From a virus, in IMG/VR virus record IMGVR_UViG_3300046744_000287, positions 1 to 30,690 of that record: DNA of 30,690 nucleotides; one strand, given 5' to 3'. The notes beneath the pieces are model-generated. The model made no database searches. It saw nothing but the letters and a program-made list of their open reading frames with translations, and had not been told where the DNA came from. The translations under genes were made by a program, and so were the position numbers. This document shows positions 28,101 to 30,690 of the stretch, piece by piece; position 1 is the first letter of the stretch, and each line of letters begins with the position of its first letter.

Positions 28101-30690
28101 AGTAATTGTGTAAGTTGATCAGGTAGTTTTGCCTGATCTATTCTTCTGTGTTCGACTGCTGAAATCGATCCGCCATCATTTGGCGATACAGTTCCAGAGA
28201 AGCGGGATCTATCCCCTTCATCTTGTTGTCTTTGTGCATCGACACTTGGACTTCCTTGTTGGGGTTCGACTCTTGTGGCCTTTGATTGGAAGTATTCCTT
28301 TGTGCGTGTTTTGCTAGTTCCTTTAAATATGTCTTTTGATCCATTTTCTATATTATTTAAGATTCCGTTGTATTGATTATTGTGAGCAACGAATGTATCT
28401 ACATAATGGTTGTAAAAGTACAAAACATTTTCGTTATTCTCTAAATTTAATTTAGTTTCATGTGCATTATTACTCCAGTCACTAACTGCTTGCCTTACAT
28501 TATCATCTGTAATATCCTCTTCGTTTTCAAAAACAAACTCTGGAACAAACTGATACTTAACACCTAATACTTTATTTCCTGCTTCATTAGTTATAAAAGT
28601 ATAACCAGAAATATCTGTTTTTATTGGCCCTAACTGAACACCTTCTTTGTCTAAATTTTCTCTAGCGAAAGTAGATGCTTCTTCAAAACTCATTGGAGTT
28701 CTAAATTGCATTTCAACAGCAGGCCGAGCGTTTGGACGTTTAGCCAATTCTCTCTCCATTGTTTCAGGATCCATTCTCTCATCAATAGGTAATACCTCTG
28801 ATAAGAATACAGATTCTTGTTCATGTTTCTTTGCAGACTCAATAGCCCTCTTTAAAACAGGAGTCATATCTTGATCCGACTTTACAATCATCTCAGCATC
28901 AAAACTTCTTTCAGGATATATTAAATACTGTCCCTGTGTCTCGTTTACTTTTAATGATACCAGGTCACCCTCTCTTAAGTCATTTTGAATAGACTGTCTT
29001 TCCTCTTCTATTATTTCTAAGTTATCTTTTGCTTCTAACTCAGGATCTGTATACTGATCTCTTTCTGTACTTAATCCTAAATAATATCTAGTGATATCAT
29101 TTTTAGCAGCCTCTTCCCTAAAATCAGATTTCTTAGCGGCAGTTCCTTTTGACCATCCTTTCTTTAACCAAAGATCCTTTTCTGCAAACCATAAGTATGC
29201 CTGTAGATCATCAGGATCCATATCTAGTTTAGCCGAAGCGTTTTTAATAACCTCTTCCGCTAATTGGTAATCTGAAAAACCTCCTGCCTCAGCAGCATAA
29301 ACTCTTTCATCTACACCTTGCTCGGCTCTCTCAGCAATTCTATATCTATCGACATTACCATCGTAAACCATTCGTCTTATTGTACGAGCAGCCCATAAAT
29401 CAATGGTAGGATTTGTTGTTATACCAACAACATTTTCATAAAAGTTATTTGTTTTTGATTGCTGAGTTTGTTGCAACCAAATACCTGCTAACACCTTTGC
29501 AGCAGCAGGACTATTAATACCGTATAGTTTTGTAGGATTATCAGTTCTATATAAAGGGTTAGCCTTTGGCCATAGATTTAATAACTTTCTTTTTGTTTCG
29601 TTAATATCTTTAGGATCAGGCTTAAGTCTTGATTCGCTATAAGCAGTTTTTCCTTGTTTTTTTAAAGCGTTTACTGCTCTTCCTTTATATTCGTTGAAGA
29701 ATTGATTTAATTCCTCTTCGTTTTCAAACTGTTCTACTCTATCAATAAACTCTTTATATTCTTCTATGTACTTGTCATAAGCACCCTTTGAATAAGCCTC
29801 TAATGCTTGAGTAGCATATTTGTAATTTTGCTGTACATCTGTCTGTCCTGAAGTTGCACCTAACAATCTACCAAAGAAATTAGTTCTACCTCCAAAGAGG
29901 TTTCTCATATTTAAATGTAAATCTTTATACCATCCTAAACCTTTAACTACTTCAGGTACATCCTTATTCGCTTCAAATTCATCTACAATTTTATCACCAA
30001 TCAGATCTATTTTCTCTTCAATTGTTCCCTCAAAGTATTCATTAACTCCGTTAACCAAAGCATAAGACTGACCAGATATTTTAACTTTTAGTTTACCTGA
30101 TTTTGTTTTAGTGAATTGATATTTACCTTCCTTCATCACAGGAGTAAGTTGTGATAGTGTTGGGTCGTTTTCTAATGTTTCTTTTAACGCATTAAATTCT
30201 TTTATTGCTTCACGCTCAGGGTTTTTATATCTCTGTGCGTCAATTGCGTCAACATCAATTGATTCTTTATTTGCATTAGGATCAATACTTGTGGCAGACA
30301 TTATTTTCTCTGCACTTGAGTTTATAACAGCATCAATACTACTTGTTTTGATATCAAAATCTGCGTCACTAGGTAGGTTTAATGCTTGCTTAATTGCCTG
30401 TTTAACTTGATCAATTACTTTTTCAAACTGTGATTGTCTCTTAGGATCTTTAAATATTTTAGCACTTTTTTCACCAATAGCCTGTACTAAAGCCTCGTTT
30501 AGTGCTCTATCTCCATAACCGTTAGCAACCGCTTCTTTATGATACTTTGTACCTTTAATTAAGGCCATTGCTTTTTTATGAGCATCTGGATTAACTTCAG
30601 CCAACATATCCTCCCATATATGAGCAAACTCATGTATAGGTGTATCAAGCGTAGCAAGTTTAGGGTTTATATAAATTTGATTTGTATTTC
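25154..30690 (-). CDS. Giant polyvalent virion protein with N-terminal zincin motif (partial)
   Basis: The frame stays open to the right edge, so the gene is longer than the 1817 residues counted from the Met at 30607. Upstream of that Met, codons read TPIHEFAHIWED; HEFAH (30620-30634) is a zincin HExxH, and NEALVQAIGEK follows as a possible third-ligand helix. The body is a chain of charged, coiled-coil and alpha/beta segments, with a polar linker near residue 780-820 (DAQRQQDEGDRSRFS). Hydrophobic stretches near residue 1470 (YFGTMSFLGLAALAAKAYED) may cross membranes during DNA ejection. This matches the large polyvalent proteins of phages, injected or carried in the virion. Confidence 0.75.
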   Translation of the reverse strand, partial: NTNQIYINPKLATLDTPIHEFAHIWEDMLAEVNPDAHKKAMALIKGTKYHKEAVANGYGDRALNEALVQAIGEKSAKIFKDPKRQSQFEKVIDQVKQAIKQALNLPSDADFDIKTSSIDAVINSSAEKIMSATSIDPNANKESIDVDAIDAQRYKNPEREAIKEFNALKETLENDPTLSQLTPVMKEGKYQFTKTKSGKLKVKISGQSYALVNGVNEYFEGTIEEKIDLIGDKIVDEFEANKDVPEVVKGLGWYKDLHLNMRNLFGGRTNFFGRLLGATSGQTDVQQNYKYATQALEAYSKGAYDKYIEEYKEFIDRVEQFENEEELNQFFNEYKGRAVNALKKQGKTAYSESRLKPDPKDINETKRKLLNLWPKANPLYRTDNPTKLYGINSPAAAKVLAGIWLQQTQQSKTNNFYENVVGITTNPTIDLWAARTIRRMVYDGNVDRYRIAERAEQGVDERVYAAEAGGFSDYQLAEEVIKNASAKLDMDPDDLQAYLWFAEKDLWLKKGWSKGTAAKKSDFREEAAKNDITRYYLGLSTERDQYTDPELEAKDNLEIIEEERQSIQNDLREGDLVSLKVNETQGQYLIYPERSFDAEMIVKSDQDMTPVLKRAIESAKKHEQESVFLSEVLPIDERMDPETMERELAKRPNARPAVEMQFRTPMSFEEASTFARENLDKEGVQLGPIKTDISGYTFITNEAGNKVLGVKYQFVPEFVFENEEDITDDNVRQAVSDWSNNAHETKLNLENNENVLYFYNHYVDTFVAHNNQYNGILNNIENGSKDIFKGTSKTRTKEYFQSKATRVEPQQGSPSVDAQRQQDEGDRSRFSGTVSPNDGGSISAVEHRRIDQAKLPDQLTQLLTTLSGQGMVPSKLIPAIKIYSQRVDGKELSTEQARMLLNKFMGSEGFRQRGFETGSIENAKDSDEGKQEVYDWVNENPNYYETMDMKQTMELVLEDINSRGGFENEQVIKDLLGSNTTVKELARVQLARQAALHHYGLKVSKLRSEGASGAEIDSVIDTMAKIERVLAKDATEAGQASAALRSWTAQTAATLIDRTERAMEKFNEDMDNKSKFGHFIHRLFGGKQKLESTTLSEEQRSKIEELHSIIKDAPSNSELANVAMRSMYKYMDSVLPSYTWQDTFFGLQYAALLSGASTQVLNVTSGSANIVLQPLMEMSRIDKIFTGGYFDFIRKIGSGTNKKGMQQGYNMAMDIWKNGARVDKYQNSESTPDGGQYNVLETTEFKGGKANPYNYYKYVGRMLNATDRFISKVGYEGRYYNYLIDQLRKDGVPKSQLRKRASELYLATEVSRTAQKEMETLMNRMREADPNTDFSNIEVVRARELMHEALALKYSEDFVDKSDAELEVMKEKDGFDGTIEEFKEYMKAMKEAEINGIATDANLASNAQVFIDNRPGGFAQPIAWVADKIRQASNSQSIGFGGKLALKSFVPFTSIIGSIGEYMIDVTPGIGLARAYIAKDGLGEKGSRMRDEQMSRAYFGTMSFLGLAALAAKAYEDDDEEPFFEVSGGGYNNSNMYTRNDMKNASLPPYSFRVGGVVMDYRNIVPLAIPMAIIGNYMETHKMTGGKGEVFDDMMSRLTIAYANSANLIMDSSVLTSVKELTEAIFGQVDGRGSQYDPNTVSDSSLNKTLQRIGKTSIRSVGGTIMRPLPQNLNLFRQVTKIFDANSYSAGDAKNALLYAAGLSQIAGQPKVDVFGEQAKSFPGETVIPYTHWLGLRGSDARWQFLDKYNAYPGKIQNRPMKIGRDMRPLTDEELYQHQVTTGQEFNKLIIKYMKGRGKLEDKILTYSGRSQSMHKTNISKMWSAAQAKSKLKNKKSWRNTVID

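Noticed and set aside
28138-28344. 68-residue frame inside the giant protein gene
   Set aside because: It overlaps the giant gene in another frame within its polar linker; no leader or neighbour supports it.
4911-29215. Hammerhead cores on the minus strand (TCATCAG sites near 4912 and 29208)
   Set aside because: They lack the GAAA segment and pairing stems and lie in coding sequence.

Overview
The window is part of an AT-rich tailed double-stranded DNA phage (or prophage) of the phylum Bacteroidota, probably of a flavobacterium-like host. Four things point there. Promoter-like sites fit the Bacteroidota consensus TTTG-N21-TAnnTTTG. Starts lack Shine-Dalgarno sites and have A-rich leaders instead. 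One protein is a DUF3127-type OB-fold protein, a family typical of Bacteroidota. The terminase and portal look like distant relatives of the crAss-like packaging genes (recognised by eye, not searched).

Layout. 1-5042 (minus): packaging and head genes, with the start of a possible scaffold gene, portal, large terminase and a possible small terminase. 5186-7831 (plus): about ten small, mostly Lys/Arg-rich proteins, several of conserved phage types. 7932-9380 (minus): HNH nuclease, PD-(D/E)XK-like protein and a tandem GroES-like protein. 9381-10014: a long noncoding divergent region with an AT-rich block and inverted repeats. 10015-17055 (plus): early-type region with small membrane proteins, a winged-helix-like protein, tRNA-Arg(UCU), many short unknown genes, a DnaA domain IV-like protein and a tyrosine recombinase. 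17091-23697 (plus): recombination and replication genes, including an annealing-protein candidate, ribbon-helix-helix protein, YqaJ exonuclease, replication initiator-like protein, primase-helicase, nuclease, SSB-like protein and NMAD1/DUF1599 protein. 23707-30690 (minus): lysis genes (three-TM holin, small membrane protein, amidase) and a giant virion-type polyvalent protein with an HEFAH zincin motif that runs off the window.

The most striking content is four complete type I hammerhead ribozymes at 11517-11570, 11840-11889, 12222-12275 and 13299-13384, all on the plus strand between consecutive small genes of one operon. Each has the CUGAUGA and GAAA core, three perfect or near-perfect stems and a GUC cleavage site. 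Each begins right after, or overlaps, the stop codon of the upstream gene. Cleavage would leave a 26-29 nt leader before the next ATG. In two cases the ribozyme itself supplies the stop codon, once in the catalytic core and once in loop II. This looks like an RNA-processing system that cuts an early polycistronic phage mRNA into separate messages.

Other notable signals are a recurrent AATTWAAACTRAAA leader before many starts, an over-represented GGTCACCCC motif mostly on the transcribed sense strand, strong enrichment of CCWGG, C-rich tandem repeats next to the tRNA, an unidentified double-hairpin element before the recombinase gene, and a hairpin terminator shared by two convergent operons.
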